Under the pieces are notes generated by a model, which was not told the DNA's origin, made no database searches, and worked only from the letters and a program-made list of their open reading frames with translations. A DNA stretch of 64,000 bases. It comes from Corynebacterium falsenii (GTDB lineage Bacteria; Actinomycetota; Actinomycetes; Mycobacteriales; Mycobacteriaceae). The DNA is taken from the NCBI RefSeq assembly GCF_020099275.1, contig NZ_CP083646.1:1550001-1614000 (forward strand), in the 5' to 3' direction. Made by a program: the position numbers and the translations under genes. This document shows positions 27,848-36,631 of the stretch, piece by piece. Each line of letters begins with the position of its first letter. The stretch's first letter is position 1.

Positions 27848-29635
27848 CTAAAACAGCCCGGAGATCCGCCCCTGGGAGTCTACGTCGATCTTCTCAGCGG
27901 CCGGGCGCTTCGGAAGCCCCGGCAGGGTCATCACATCACCGGTCAGCGCCACCACGAACCCAGCGCCGACCTTCGGCACCAATTGGCGCACGTGCAGGGT
28001 GTGACCGCTGGGCGCGCCGAGCTGCGTGGGATCGTCCGAGAACGAGTACTGCGTCTTGGAAATCACCACCGGCAGCTTGTCCCAACCGTGGCGCTTGATG
28101 AACGCCAGGTCCTTGCGCGCCTGAGCGCTCAGCTGCACGTCCTTCGCCCCGTAGATCTCCGTGGCGATCGTGTTGATGGACGCCTCCAACCCGTGCACCG
28201 GGTAGTAGATCTGGTGTCCCTGATGGTCGGCAGCGGGGGAGTCCGCCGGCGCGTGCGTGGTATCCGGCGTGCCGCTTTCGGCCTGTTCCATCACCTGGCC
28301 CACGGCCTCGGCTAGCTCAGCGGCGCCCTTGCCGCCCTCGGCCCACACGCGGCATTCCACCACGCGCACGGCCGGGTCGATGCTGTCTCCCCACTCGAGC
28401 ACGGTTTTCTTCTCTGCGGAGGTATCCGAATCGAAAACGTTGAGGGCCACGACCGGCTCCACGCCGAACTTCCGGATGTTGGAAACGTGCCGCTCCAGGT
28501 TTGCCATGCCTCGCTTGAGCGCACCCAGGTCCTCTGCGCCGAGGTCCTCCCGGGCCACCCCGCCGTTGTACTTCAGCGATCGCACCGTGGCAACCACCAC
28601 TGCCGCCGAGACGTCCAAGCCACCCGCCCGCGACTTCACGTCGAAGAATTTCTCCGCGCCCAGGTCGGAACCGAAACCGGCCTCGGTGAGCACCACATCC
28701 GCCAGGTCCAGCGCGGTGGTCGTAGCAATGAGGCTGTTGCAGCCGTGCGCGATGTTGGCGAACGGCCCGCCGTGGCACAGCGCCGGGGTTCCGCCCAGGG
28801 TCTGCACGAGGTTCGGGTTGATCGCGTCCTTGAGCAGCGCCGTGATCGCCCCAGCGCACTGCAGGTCGCCTGCGGTGACGGGCGCCTGGTCGTACGTCTG
28901 GCCGACCACGATCCGGGAGATCCGCTTCTTGAGGTCCTCCAGATCCGTCGCCAGACACAGAATGGCCATGATCTCGCTGGCTGCGGTGATGTCGAACCCG
29001 GCTTCCTTCGGCGTGCCGTGGGCGGGGCCGCCCAGCCCGGTCACGATGTTGCGCAGAGCGCGATCGTTGACGTCCAAGCATCGCCGCCACGTGACTCGCC
29101 GCGGGTCGATGTTGAGGGCGTTGCCGTGGTGGATGTGATTGTCGATGATCGCGGCCAGCGTGTTTGTCGCCGCCGTGATGGCGTGCATATCACCGGTGAA
29201 GTGCAGGTTGATGTCCTCCATGGGCACGATTTGCGCATAACCGCCACCGGCTGCGCCGCCCTTGATACCCATGACGGGCCCCTGCGATGGTTCGCGGATC
29301 GCCACCATCGTCTTGTGCCCGGCCATGCTCATCGCATCGGCCAGCCCGATCAGGGTGGTGGACTTGCCCTCGCCCGCGGGTGTGGGGCTCATCGCCGTGA
29401 CCAGCACGAGCTTGCCCCGTGTGGCTTCCTTACTTTCTTCATTCTCGACGCCACCATGCAGCGCTTCCTTGAGCGCCGGCACATCGATCTTTGCCTTGGT
29501 CTTACCGAAGGGGATCAACGCGTCCTCTGGGATTCCGGCGCGCTCCGCGATGGTGTGGATGTCCTCGAGCGAGTGGGCCTGGGCGATCTCAACGTCTGAT
29601 GGTTGGGACGGGGTCTGGGTCTTCTTCTGGCTCAT
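27848..29635 (-). CDS. fhs: Formate--tetrahydrofolate ligase
   Basis: ATP-dependent formation of 10-formyl-tetrahydrofolate from formate, feeding one-carbon metabolism. The protein has the P-loop region MSPTPAGEGKSTTLIGLADA, SQGPVMGIKGGAAGGGYAQ, GDMHAITAATNTLAA and FANIAHGCNSLIATTTAL, all Fhs signatures. The ATG at 29635 has GGAGG close upstream; a -10-like TATAGT lies just before it. Length is 595 residues, about 35 longer than usual. The excess is mostly a Pro/Ala/Asp-rich insertion near residue 475 and the N-terminal tail. C. glutamicum lacks this gene as far as I recall, so it is a difference from that species. Confidence 0.94.
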   Translation of the reverse strand: MSQKKTQTPSQPSDVEIAQAHSLEDIHTIAERAGIPEDALIPFGKTKAKIDVPALKEALHGGVENEESKEATRGKLVLVTAMSPTPAGEGKSTTLIGLADAMSMAGHKTMVAIREPSQGPVMGIKGGAAGGGYAQIVPMEDINLHFTGDMHAITAATNTLAAIIDNHIHHGNALNIDPRRVTWRRCLDVNDRALRNIVTGLGGPAHGTPKEAGFDITAASEIMAILCLATDLEDLKKRISRIVVGQTYDQAPVTAGDLQCAGAITALLKDAINPNLVQTLGGTPALCHGGPFANIAHGCNSLIATTTALDLADVVLTEAGFGSDLGAEKFFDVKSRAGGLDVSAAVVVATVRSLKYNGGVAREDLGAEDLGALKRGMANLERHVSNIRKFGVEPVVALNVFDSDTSAEKKTVLEWGDSIDPAVRVVECRVWAEGGKGAAELAEAVGQVMEQAESGTPDTTHAPADSPAADHQGHQIYYPVHGLEASINTIATEIYGAKDVQLSAQARKDLAFIKRHGWDKLPVVISKTQYSFSDDPTQLGAPSGHTLHVRQLVPKVGAGFVVALTGDVMTLPGLPKRPAAEKIDVDSQGRISGLF

Positions 29636-29797
29636 GGCCTCCAGACTATATCGGGGGGAGTTGCGGGCCTTGGGTGAGGCACCCAACACCCCCAAATACC
29701 AGTATTGACCACCAAAGGATTTATCATTTAAGGGGTAGACGGGTGACCCCCGCCTAGCTTTCGCATGTACCCATCCGCAACCAGTAAATGAGGATCG

Positions 29798-31261
29798 ATG
29801 ACTCTGCCGAGGAACACTCAGGAAATCCAGAATGATTGGAACCACCGCCTGCACCTGGCGCAGGAGATGCTGCCCCTGATCAGCCGCCTGCACCGCGAGC
29901 ACAACGTGGTGACCTCCATCTTCGGTCGCCTGCTGGTCAACTGCACGGATGTGGACATCATCAAGTCTCACCGCTACGCCCGCCGCGTGGTGGAAAAGGA
30001 ACTGCCGTTGGAGCAGACCCTGCCGGTCCTGCAGGAGCTCGTAGACATGGACCTGGGCACGGCCTCCATCGACATCGGATCCCTGGCCAGCCGCTACAAC
30101 AAGGACGATGAGGGTCTGAGCCTGCGCGAGTACCTCGAGCGCGAGCTGAAGGACGTGGTGGGAACCAGCGCTCAGCTGGAGCCGAAGGACGTCGTGCTCT
30201 ACGGATTCGGCCGCATCGGCCGCCTGTTGGCGCGCATCCTGGTTGCCCGTGAAGCCACCTACGGCGGGGCACGCCTGCGGGCTGTCGTCGTGCGTTCAAA
30301 GGGCGAAGGCGACCTGATCAAGCGTGCATCCTTGCTGCGACGTGACTCCGTGCACGGCGCCTTCGACGGTACGATCACCACCGACCTGGAGAACAACATC
30401 ATCTGGGCCAACGGCACGCCGATCCAGGTGATTTATGCCAACAGCCCGGCAGAGATCGACTACACCGAATACGGCATCAACGATGCCATCGTGGTGGATA
30501 ACACCGGTGTGTGGCGCGATCGCAAGGGCCTCGAGCAGCACCTCGAGTCCAAGGGCGTGTCCCGCGTGCTGCTAACCGCGCCGGGCAAGGGCGACATCAA
30601 GAACATTGTCTACGGCATCAATCACCAGACGATCAACGACGACGACCGGATTCTCTCGGCCGCATCCTGCACCACCAACGGCATCACCCCAGTGCTCAAG
30701 GTCATCAACGACCGCTACGGCGTGCAGCACGGTCACGTGGAGACGGTGCACTCGTTCACCAACGACCAGAACCTCATCGACAATTTCCACAAGGGCGAGC
30801 GCCGCGGCCGCGCAGCCGGCCTGAACATGGTGCTCACCGCCACGGGTGCGGCGAAGGCCGTGTCTAAGGCCCTGCCGGAGTTCGAGGGCAAGCTGACCGG
30901 TAACGCCATTCGCGTGCCCACCCCGGACGTGTCTATGGCGGTGCTGAACCTCTCCCTGGACAAGGAGGTGGACGCCGACGAGGTGAACAACTACCTGCGC
31001 CGCGTGTCCCTGCACTCGACGCTGCGCCAGCAGATCGACTTCATCAAGTCCCCGGAAGTTGTGTCGACCGACTTTGTGGGCACCACCCACGCAGGCATCG
31101 TCGATGGTTTGGCCACCATCGCGTCCGGCAACCACCTGGTGCTGTACGTGTGGTACGACAACGAGTTCGGCTACTCCAACCAGGTCATCCGCATCGTGGA
31201 GGAAATCGCCGGCGTGCGTCCGCGCGTGCTGCCGCAGCGTGTGGAGGCTGTTGAGCTGTAG
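29798..31261 (+). CDS. gapB: Glyceraldehyde-3-phosphate dehydrogenase, GapB type
   Basis: Resembles the long corynebacterial GapB (about 480 residues), the NADP-preferring enzyme thought to work in the gluconeogenic direction. An N-terminal extension of about 120 residues (NDWNHRLHLAQEMLPLISRL and TDVDIIKSHRYARRVV) precedes the Rossmann motif VLYGFGRIGRLLARIL. The catalytic Cys lies in SAASCTTNGITPVLKV, and the C-terminal catalytic part has HSFTNDQNLIDN and WYDNEFGYSNQVIRI. GAGGA lies upstream of the ATG at 29798. A perfect 42-bp palindrome 37 bases after the stop probably ends transcription. Confidence 0.93.
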   Translation: MTLPRNTQEIQNDWNHRLHLAQEMLPLISRLHREHNVVTSIFGRLLVNCTDVDIIKSHRYARRVVEKELPLEQTLPVLQELVDMDLGTASIDIGSLASRYNKDDEGLSLREYLERELKDVVGTSAQLEPKDVVLYGFGRIGRLLARILVAREATYGGARLRAVVVRSKGEGDLIKRASLLRRDSVHGAFDGTITTDLENNIIWANGTPIQVIYANSPAEIDYTEYGINDAIVVDNTGVWRDRKGLEQHLESKGVSRVLLTAPGKGDIKNIVYGINHQTINDDDRILSAASCTTNGITPVLKVINDRYGVQHGHVETVHSFTNDQNLIDNFHKGERRGRAAGLNMVLTATGAAKAVSKALPEFEGKLTGNAIRVPTPDVSMAVLNLSLDKEVDADEVNNYLRRVSLHSTLRQQIDFIKSPEVVSTDFVGTTHAGIVDGLATIASGNHLVLYVWYDNEFGYSNQVIRIVEEIAGVRPRVLPQRVEAVEL

Positions 31262-31298
31262 TTAATGCAGCGGTACCGCGGGAGCGATGTGAGATAAG

Positions 31299-31340
31299 AA
31301 ACAGCGCCCGTGCAGGAAATTTCCTGCACGGGCGCTGTTT
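31299..31340. terminator. Perfect 42-bp palindrome, probable bidirectional terminator
   Basis: Each 21-base half is the exact reverse complement of the other, with no loop bases. It lies between gapB (plus) and the micro-protein gene ending at 31405 (minus), so it can terminate both. No long T tract follows on the plus strand, only TTT at the stem end. Confidence 0.75.
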
Positions 31341-31404
31341 GCTCTATAGGCGCTGACAGCGATGCTGGCGCTGTCAGCACTGTTGGCGCGGGGCCAACAA
31401 CGAC

Positions 31405-31512
31405 TTACTTGTTGCCGCCGAAGAGGTTGGAGAAGAGGTCAACCACGCCGGTTGCGCCGGTGGCGATCAGCTTGACAACGGTGGTGAAGAATTCAGCAAA
31501 GAGATCGATCAT
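31405..31512 (-). CDS. Amphipathic micro-protein (35 aa), porin/PSM-like, copy 1
   Basis: A 35-residue peptide beginning MIDLFAEFF and ending LFSNLFGGNK. It has no signal peptide and is mostly hydrophobic with charged residues spaced as in an amphipathic helix, and contains one Ser. AAAGGA sits nine bases before the ATG at 31512. A paralogue lies 193 bases upstream on the same strand (31705-31806). Small leaderless peptides of this type in corynebacteria include the PorA/PorH mycomembrane channel proteins, some of which are O-mycoloylated. The assignment here is by analogy; staphylococcal PSM-like peptides are the other comparison. The coding call rests on the strong ribosome-binding site, the shared start context and the paralogue. 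Confidence 0.72.
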   Translation of the reverse strand: MIDLFAEFFTTVVKLIATGATGVVDLFSNLFGGNK

Positions 31513-31655
31513 GGGATCTGTCCTTTCGAGTGATGTGTACTCATCGGAGATGTGAGAGATGAGCCACTGAGGGAGATATCGTGTGTAGTGAGTGAGTTGA
31601 ACTCGCCTGTGGGGTGCGAGCTCAACGCAATTGCTCCGGTGACAGAGCAATGGGG

Positions 31656-31680
31656 TGGAGGCGGTGTGTGGGAGCCTCCA
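31656..31680 (-). terminator. Hairpin between the two micro-protein genes
   Basis: TGGAGGC (31656-31662) pairs with GCCTCCA (31674-31680), just downstream of the second micro-protein gene on the minus strand. No T run follows, so it may be a weak terminator or an mRNA-processing/stabilising hairpin that sets the ratio of the two peptides. Confidence 0.45.
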
Positions 31681-31704
31681 GAGGGTTGCTCGTGAGGCTA
31701 GGAA

Positions 31705-31806
31705 TTAGCCCTTGAGCAGGTTGGCGATGGCGCCGAGGAAACCGCCCAGACCCTTAGCAACGAGCTCGATGGCGGAGGTGAAGAAGTCGGAGAGAATGTC
31801 GATCAT
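31705..31806 (-). CDS. Amphipathic micro-protein (33 aa), porin/PSM-like, copy 2
   Basis: A 33-residue peptide beginning MIDILSDFFTS and ending AIANLLKG, paralogous to the 35-residue peptide downstream: shared MID, FFT at positions 8-10 and a Leu/Gly-rich second half ending in a short polar tail. It has Ser at 6 and 11. AAAGGA precedes the ATG at 31806, and both genes share the upstream string CACTCGAAAGGA or a close copy. It is probably first in a two-gene transcript. The function is unknown; a mycomembrane channel subunit or secreted surfactant peptide are the likely options. Confidence 0.72.
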   Translation of the reverse strand: MIDILSDFFTSAIELVAKGLGGFLGAIANLLKG

Positions 31807-32057
31807 GTGAGATCAATTCCTTTCGAGTGTGTAGTTGATCCCAGTGCCTTGTGCCTTCTGGAACCTTCACCTACTACAACGCTCGTGTTTCTGTTTCGTT
31901 ACACAAAGCTTTGAGAAAATTCTGAGATTTTTGTGCCGTATGACTGAAAAGGTGCCGTGACCTTTGGTTATTAGGCTCGAAGAAAGTTGAAAAAATCAGG
32001 TGAAACCGCGTTCAGTTAGAGGTTTTTCCACTTGGCAGGGGAGCCTCGAAGGGCGCG
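31807..32057. other. Intergenic region upstream of the micro-protein pair
   Basis: About 250 bases, AT-richer than its surroundings, presumably holding the promoter of the leftward micro-protein genes. An imperfect palindromic stretch around AGAAAATTCT near 31913-31922 is visible. No gene is seen. Confidence 0.5.
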
Positions 32058-32094
32058 AAAATAACAAAACAGCCACCCCGTGTGGAGTGGCTGC
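32058..32094 (-). terminator. Rho-independent terminator of tRNA-Pro
   Basis: On the minus strand AGCCACTCC, loop ACAC and GGGGTGGCT form a stem followed by GTTTTGTTATTTT. It begins a few bases after the tRNA 3' CCA. Confidence 0.8.
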
Positions 32095-32097
32095 TGG

Positions 32098-32174
32098 TGG
32101 TCGGACTGACAGGATTTGAACCTGCGACCCCTACACCCCCAGTGTAGTGCGCTACCAAGCTGCGCCACAGTCCG
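32098..32174 (-). tRNA. tRNA-Pro(GGG)
   Basis: A 77-base cloverleaf on the minus strand. The acceptor arms CGGACTG and CAGTCCG pair fully, discriminator A and CCA are encoded, the D-arm contains AGCTTGGTAGCGC, and the T-arm has GGTTCAAATCC. The anticodon stem CTACA/TGTAG closes a 7-base loop CTGGGGG, giving anticodon GGG for proline. Confidence 0.95.
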
Positions 32175-32323
32175 CCGTCCTTAAGGACGCTCAACAGATT
32201 ACATCACGATGATTCTCCGCCCTAATCGCCAGCGTAGAGGGGGAAAATTAAGGGGAGAGCGGGGGTAAAGAGCCGAGAGTAAGTAGAGAGCAGTCGCGCG
32301 ACTGCGTGCGTTGGGTCAGTCTG

Positions 32324-32824
32324 CTACTCCGGCTTGGCCACCGGCTTCTCCGTCACCACGATGCCGTCGGAATCGCAGTAGGCGATGTGTCCCGGCACGA
32401 ACTCCACGCTACCCAGCTCCACGGTGATGTCGCGCTCGCCCTCACCGGTCTTGCTGGACTTGCGAGGGTTAGTTCCCAGAGCCTTGCAGCCGAAGTCCAT
32501 CTCGCCGATGACCTTGGAATCACGAATGGGGCCGTTGACGATCACTCCGGCCCAGCCGTGATCCTTGCCAAGCCCTGCAATAATGTCTCCAATCAGCGCC
32601 GTGCGCATGGATGCGCCGCCGTCGATGACGAGAACGCCGCCCGGGTTATCCTCCTGGAGAATGGACTTCAGCAGTGCATTGTCCTCGTGGCAACGCACGG
32701 TGGTGATGGGGCCGCAGAATTCAACGGTGCCACCCAGGTTGCGGAACTGAGTGTCGCAACTGCGCACGTCCGATCCGATGATGTCGACAAGGTCAGCGGT
32801 GGGAATGAAATCAATAGTGCTCAT
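32324..32824 (-). CDS. rraA: RraA family protein (regulator of RNase E / HMG aldolase fold)
   Basis: A 166-residue member of the RraA family, named for inhibition of RNase E in E. coli but sharing its fold with 4-hydroxy-4-methyl-2-oxoglutarate aldolases. Typical blocks are [46 protein letters not shown] and [14 protein letters not shown]. The Gly-x-x-x-Asp/Arg-type aldolase residues are not resolved by eye, so the biochemical role stays open. The ATG at 32824 is favoured over an extended start because RraA proteins begin close to this point. A short intergenic region separates it from the tRNA gene. Confidence 0.88.
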   Translation of the reverse strand: MSTIDFIPTADLVDIIGSDVRSCDTQFRNLGGTVEFCGPITTVRCHEDNALLKSILQEDNPGGVLVIDGGASMRTALIGDIIAGLGKDHGWAGVIVNGPIRDSKVIGEMDFGCKALGTNPRKSSKTGEGERDITVELGSVEFVPGHIAYCDSDGIVVTEKPVAKPE

Positions 32825-32930
32825 AGTCTCCACTCTACTGGCAGCCCGGCGCACAGCTTCCCGATATCACTGGACGATCACTGGACGCGACCAGTTAGGC
32901 CTGGCCCTTTGGTCCATTGGCCTCTTGTCT

Positions 32931-33809
32931 CTAGCCCTTCTGCACGAGGGGTTCGGCCCAGGTCGCAATGAGTTCACCCACGCGTGTTCCCGCACCCTTC
33001 CAGGTGAGCAGGTGATCAACCTCGGGCACAGCGATCAAGCTCGCCGGTTGGTCCGCGGTCTCAATCAGCTGCAGAGCATTGCGGAACGGCACCGTCCGGT
33101 CCAGGGGAGAATGCACAAACAGCAGGGACACCCCGCTGCCGTCTGTGCGGCGATCCTCCACGGATCCCAATTTCCGCAGCACCTCGGCGGGGTCGTAGGC
33201 AGCCAGACTCTGTAGCAACTCCACCCCGATCTTGATGGGCCGAGAAGCCAGACCAGCCTCCTCGAGATCATTGTCGCTGAGCTCCCGCACCACATCCGGG
33301 ATGGTTGCTGCGGCATAGCGCGGATCGTAGGGTACGCCCACTGTCGCCACAGCCCGCACACTGTCTACGAGCGACCCCGCACGCAGCACGGCCGCGCCAC
33401 CCAGCGAATGGCCCACCAGCAGCAGGGGAGAGCTGCCTTGTTCGGCCAGCCAGTCGGCGGCAGCGACCACATCAGCTACGTTCGTATCCAAACTCGACCG
33501 TGCGAATTCGCCCTCGGACTTGCCCAGACCAGCGAAGTCGATCCGCAGGCTTGCCATCCCGTGGCGTGCAAGCGTCTTCGAGATCCGCGACACCCCAGGG
33601 GACGACTTGTTGCACGTAAAGCAGTGCGCAACCACCGCCGTCGGAAGATTCCTACGCTCAGAGGCACTGACCCACCCAGGCAGGTCGAGGGTTCCGGCCA
33701 ACGTGATTCCGCGCTCGGTAGGTATCTTCACCTGCACGGACTTGACCGACACAGGGCGTACGGAGCGTCCATCAGGGCCACCGCTTGCAGTGTTGTCGCC
33801 GTGGGACAT
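32931..33809 (-). CDS. Alpha/beta hydrolase
   Basis: A cytoplasmic alpha/beta hydrolase of 292 residues related to serine aminopeptidase-like hydrolases and the OsmC-associated hydrolase group. It has VVAHCFTCNKSS after the first strands, GMASLRIDFAGLGKSEGEF, the nucleophile elbow LLVGHSLGGAAVL (Ser near 125), LLFVHSPLDRTVPF for the Asp region and EVDHLL for the catalytic His. The substrate is unknown. It sits just upstream of divergent secA2, as in C. glutamicum. The ATG at 33809 begins an N-terminal polar tail of about 25 residues that is not conserved. Confidence 0.87.
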   Translation of the reverse strand: MSHGDNTASGGPDGRSVRPVSVKSVQVKIPTERGITLAGTLDLPGWVSASERRNLPTAVVAHCFTCNKSSPGVSRISKTLARHGMASLRIDFAGLGKSEGEFARSSLDTNVADVVAAADWLAEQGSSPLLLVGHSLGGAAVLRAGSLVDSVRAVATVGVPYDPRYAAATIPDVVRELSDNDLEEAGLASRPIKIGVELLQSLAAYDPAEVLRKLGSVEDRRTDGSGVSLLFVHSPLDRTVPFRNALQLIETADQPASLIAVPEVDHLLTWKGAGTRVGELIATWAEPLVQKG

Positions 33810-33994
33810 GACCCCTCCCTTTCGCTGTGGACTATCGTGGGACTATTAGGTGATACCGGTTATGCAGCCGCTCGGTGAGTGCCGTGGCCGCATATTCCGC
33901 CATCGCTTCATTATTGCAACGTAGTCCACACAGTCCGCAGTGCCCCGTAGTATCCGGGAGCACCCAGCACGGATCGGAAAGGTTAGGCCGTCGA

Positions 33995-36397
33995 ATGGCA
34001 TTTGACTGGTTCTGGAAGGCCATGGGTTCTTCGCCCAATAAGAATCAGAAGAAGAGCAAGGCGGTGGTCGAGCAAGCCGATTCGTCGCGGTTTTCGGCCA
34101 TGACCGATGATGAGCTTCGCGACGCCGCTACGTCGGCCATCGTCCGGGGCTCTTCCGGCGACGAGCATGGGGAGCGCCCGGCATACGTTAAGGAAGCATC
34201 GCAACTACTGGGAGCTTTGCGCGAAGTTGCCAGCCGCACCCTGAACCTGCCGCCGTTCGACGTGCAGATGCAGGGCACCTACCGCCTGCTCCACGGTGAC
34301 GTGGTGGAGATGGCTACCGGTGAAGGTAAAACGCTGGCCGGCGCCATGGCAGCCGTCGGCTTTGCTCTCCAGGGCAAGCGCGTCCACATCATCACCGTGA
34401 ACAGCTACCTAGCCGGTCGTGACGACCGGTGGATGGGGCCCATGTTCGACTTCTTCGGGCTGTCTCACGGTGCTATTCACGAGGATCTGACCACTGATGA
34501 GCGCCGGAATATCTACCAACGCGATGTCATCTTCGGCGCGATCAATGAGTTGGGCTTCGACGTGCTGCGCGATCAGCTCATCACGCGCCGGGAAGATGCC
34601 GTCCGGGTGGATGCAGACGTAGCCGTCATCGATGAAGCGGATTCCGTCATGGTGGACGAGGCGCTCGTCCCGCTCGTGCTCGCTGGTTCCGAGCCCGGCC
34701 CTGCACCGGCCGGTCAGATCACCGATCTGGTCAAGCGCATGGTGGAGGGCGAGCACTTCAACGTGTCGGAGGATCAGCGCAACGTCTTTCTCACTGACGA
34801 TGGCGCCGAGTTTGTCGAGCGCGAGCTGGGGATCGAGTCGCTGTACGGCACCGCTGAGTCGGGGAGCGCTGGCAACGCAGGTAGCGCTGGCAACGGCGGT
34901 GACAGTGGCCACAGTGGCAACGGGGGGACAGCGGACGACGCAGGCCAGACGTTGGTGCAGATCAACGTGGCACTGCACGCCGAGCACCTGCTCACCCGCG
35001 ACGTGCACTACATCGTCCGCGACGGCAAGGTTGCACTGATCGACGGCTCGCGCGGGCGTGTGGCCGATCTGCAGCGCTGGCCCGACGGTCTGCAGGCTGC
35101 GGTGGAGGCCAAGGAGGGCTTGGCAGTAACGGATGGTGGTCGCATCTTGGACCAGATCACCATTCAAGCGCTCGTGGGCATGTACCCCGAGGTCTGCGGC
35201 ATGACCGGTACGGCGCTGGCTGCCCGGGACCAGCTGCGCCAGTTCTACGGGCTCGATGTCTCTGTTATCGAGCCGAACGTGCCCACTCAGCGTTTCGACG
35301 AGCAGGATCGGGTGTACGTCACCGCTGCGGAGCGCGATGCAGCCGTGATCGAGCACATCGTTGAGGTGCAAAAGACGGGTCAGCCGCAGCTCATCGGTAC
35401 CCAGGACGTCGCGGAATCCGAGCGTATCGCCGACCAACTGGTTCTTGCGGGCGTGGAGTGTTCAGTGCTTAACGCAAAGAATCACGAGGCAGAGGCTGCC
35501 GTCGTCGCCGAAGCAGGTCGACCAGGAAAAGTGACCGTATCCACGCAGATGGCCGGTCGAGGCACGGACATCAAGCTCGGCGGTGCCCAGGAACAGGACC
35601 GTGACGAGGTGGTGGAGGCCGGTGGCCTGCGCGTCGTAGGCGTGGGGCGATTCCGCTCGGAGCGCCTGGATAACCAGCTCCGCGGCCGCGCGGGGCGCCA
35701 GGGAGATCCCGGCAGCTCTGTGTTCTTCGTAAGCCTGGAAGACGACGTGGTGGCAGTCGGAGGCGCCGGGGAGGAGCTGCAGGCTCAGCCCGAGGCTGAT
35801 GGCCGCTTGCCGCAGAAGAAGGTTCTGCAGTTTGTGGACCATTGCCAGCGCGTCACCGAGGGGCAAATGCTCGATATTCATGCGACGACGTGGAAGTACA
35901 ACAAGCTGGTCAAGGATCAGCGCGACATCATCAACGATCGTCGCGACGTGCTGCTCGATACTGCCGCAGCGTGGGATGATCTGAGCTACCACAACGTGGA
36001 CAAGGCCGCCCAGTTGCAGAAGCAGGGCATTCCCCAGGACGTTCTCGAGCAGGCCGCCCGCGAGATCATGCTGTACCACCTGGATTACCAGTGGTCGGAG
36101 CACCTGGCTTACTTGGACGATATCCGTGAGTCGATTCACTTGCGTGCCATCGCACGCGAATCGCCCATCGACGAGTTCCACCGCATGTCCATCGCGGCTT
36201 TCGGCGACCTCGCCGAGACGGCGGTGCGCAAGGCCCGGGAGACGTTCGACACGGTCGTGATCACGGAAGACGGCGCCCAGCTGGATGATCTCGGTCTGCA
36301 CAAGCCGAGCGCCACGTGGACCTACATGGTCAACGATAATCCCTTGTCTTCCGGCGGCGGTTCGGTCATGGGATCGATCGCCAATATGTTCCGTTAA
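33995..36397 (+). CDS. secA2: Accessory preprotein translocase ATPase SecA2
   Basis: ATPase of the accessory Sec export route of actinobacteria, working with SecYEG on a subset of proteins. Features are the N-terminal PPFDVQMQGTYRLLHGDVVEMATGEGKTLAGAMAA region with Walker A (shown in part), VAVIDEADSVMVDEAL (Walker B), MTGTALAARDQLRQFY, STQMAGRGTDIKLGG and LRGRAGRQGDPGSS. It lacks the Cys/His zinc-binding C-terminus of SecA1, and at 800 residues is shorter. The ATG at 33995 follows GGAAAGG. A Gly/Ser/Asn-rich stretch at about residues 287-311 looks like an in-frame insertion. odhI and ftsR follow, the conserved corynebacterial order. Confidence 0.93.
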   Translation: MAFDWFWKAMGSSPNKNQKKSKAVVEQADSSRFSAMTDDELRDAATSAIVRGSSGDEHGERPAYVKEASQLLGALREVASRTLNLPPFDVQMQGTYRLLHGDVVEMATGEGKTLAGAMAAVGFALQGKRVHIITVNSYLAGRDDRWMGPMFDFFGLSHGAIHEDLTTDERRNIYQRDVIFGAINELGFDVLRDQLITRREDAVRVDADVAVIDEADSVMVDEALVPLVLAGSEPGPAPAGQITDLVKRMVEGEHFNVSEDQRNVFLTDDGAEFVERELGIESLYGTAESGSAGNAGSAGNGGDSGHSGNGGTADDAGQTLVQINVALHAEHLLTRDVHYIVRDGKVALIDGSRGRVADLQRWPDGLQAAVEAKEGLAVTDGGRILDQITIQALVGMYPEVCGMTGTALAARDQLRQFYGLDVSVIEPNVPTQRFDEQDRVYVTAAERDAAVIEHIVEVQKTGQPQLIGTQDVAESERIADQLVLAGVECSVLNAKNHEAEAAVVAEAGRPGKVTVSTQMAGRGTDIKLGGAQEQDRDEVVEAGGLRVVGVGRFRSERLDNQLRGRAGRQGDPGSSVFFVSLEDDVVAVGGAGEELQAQPEADGRLPQKKVLQFVDHCQRVTEGQMLDIHATTWKYNKLVKDQRDIINDRRDVLLDTAAAWDDLSYHNVDKAAQLQKQGIPQDVLEQAAREIMLYHLDYQWSEHLAYLDDIRESIHLRAIARESPIDEFHRMSIAAFGDLAETAVRKARETFDTVVITEDGAQLDDLGLHKPSATWTYMVNDNPLSSGGGSVMGSIANMFR

Positions 36398-36631
36398 ATT
36401 CGTTCACATCAAACTACAATTCGCCCGGTATCCGCCTGGGTTTTATAAAGGTTTGATTCCAACTTAGGGACTGCGCGCTCGCGTGGTCGCTCTAAGTAGT
36501 ATTGTTGAGCGTGATCCATTAACACCGCCGTGAGTTCGGCGAGCGAGACGGTTCGCACTGTATGTGCGCAGCTCGCAGGGCTCGGACTCGTACTCGGCGG
36601 TGAACCAATTAGTTCCAGAGAGGACCAAGAC

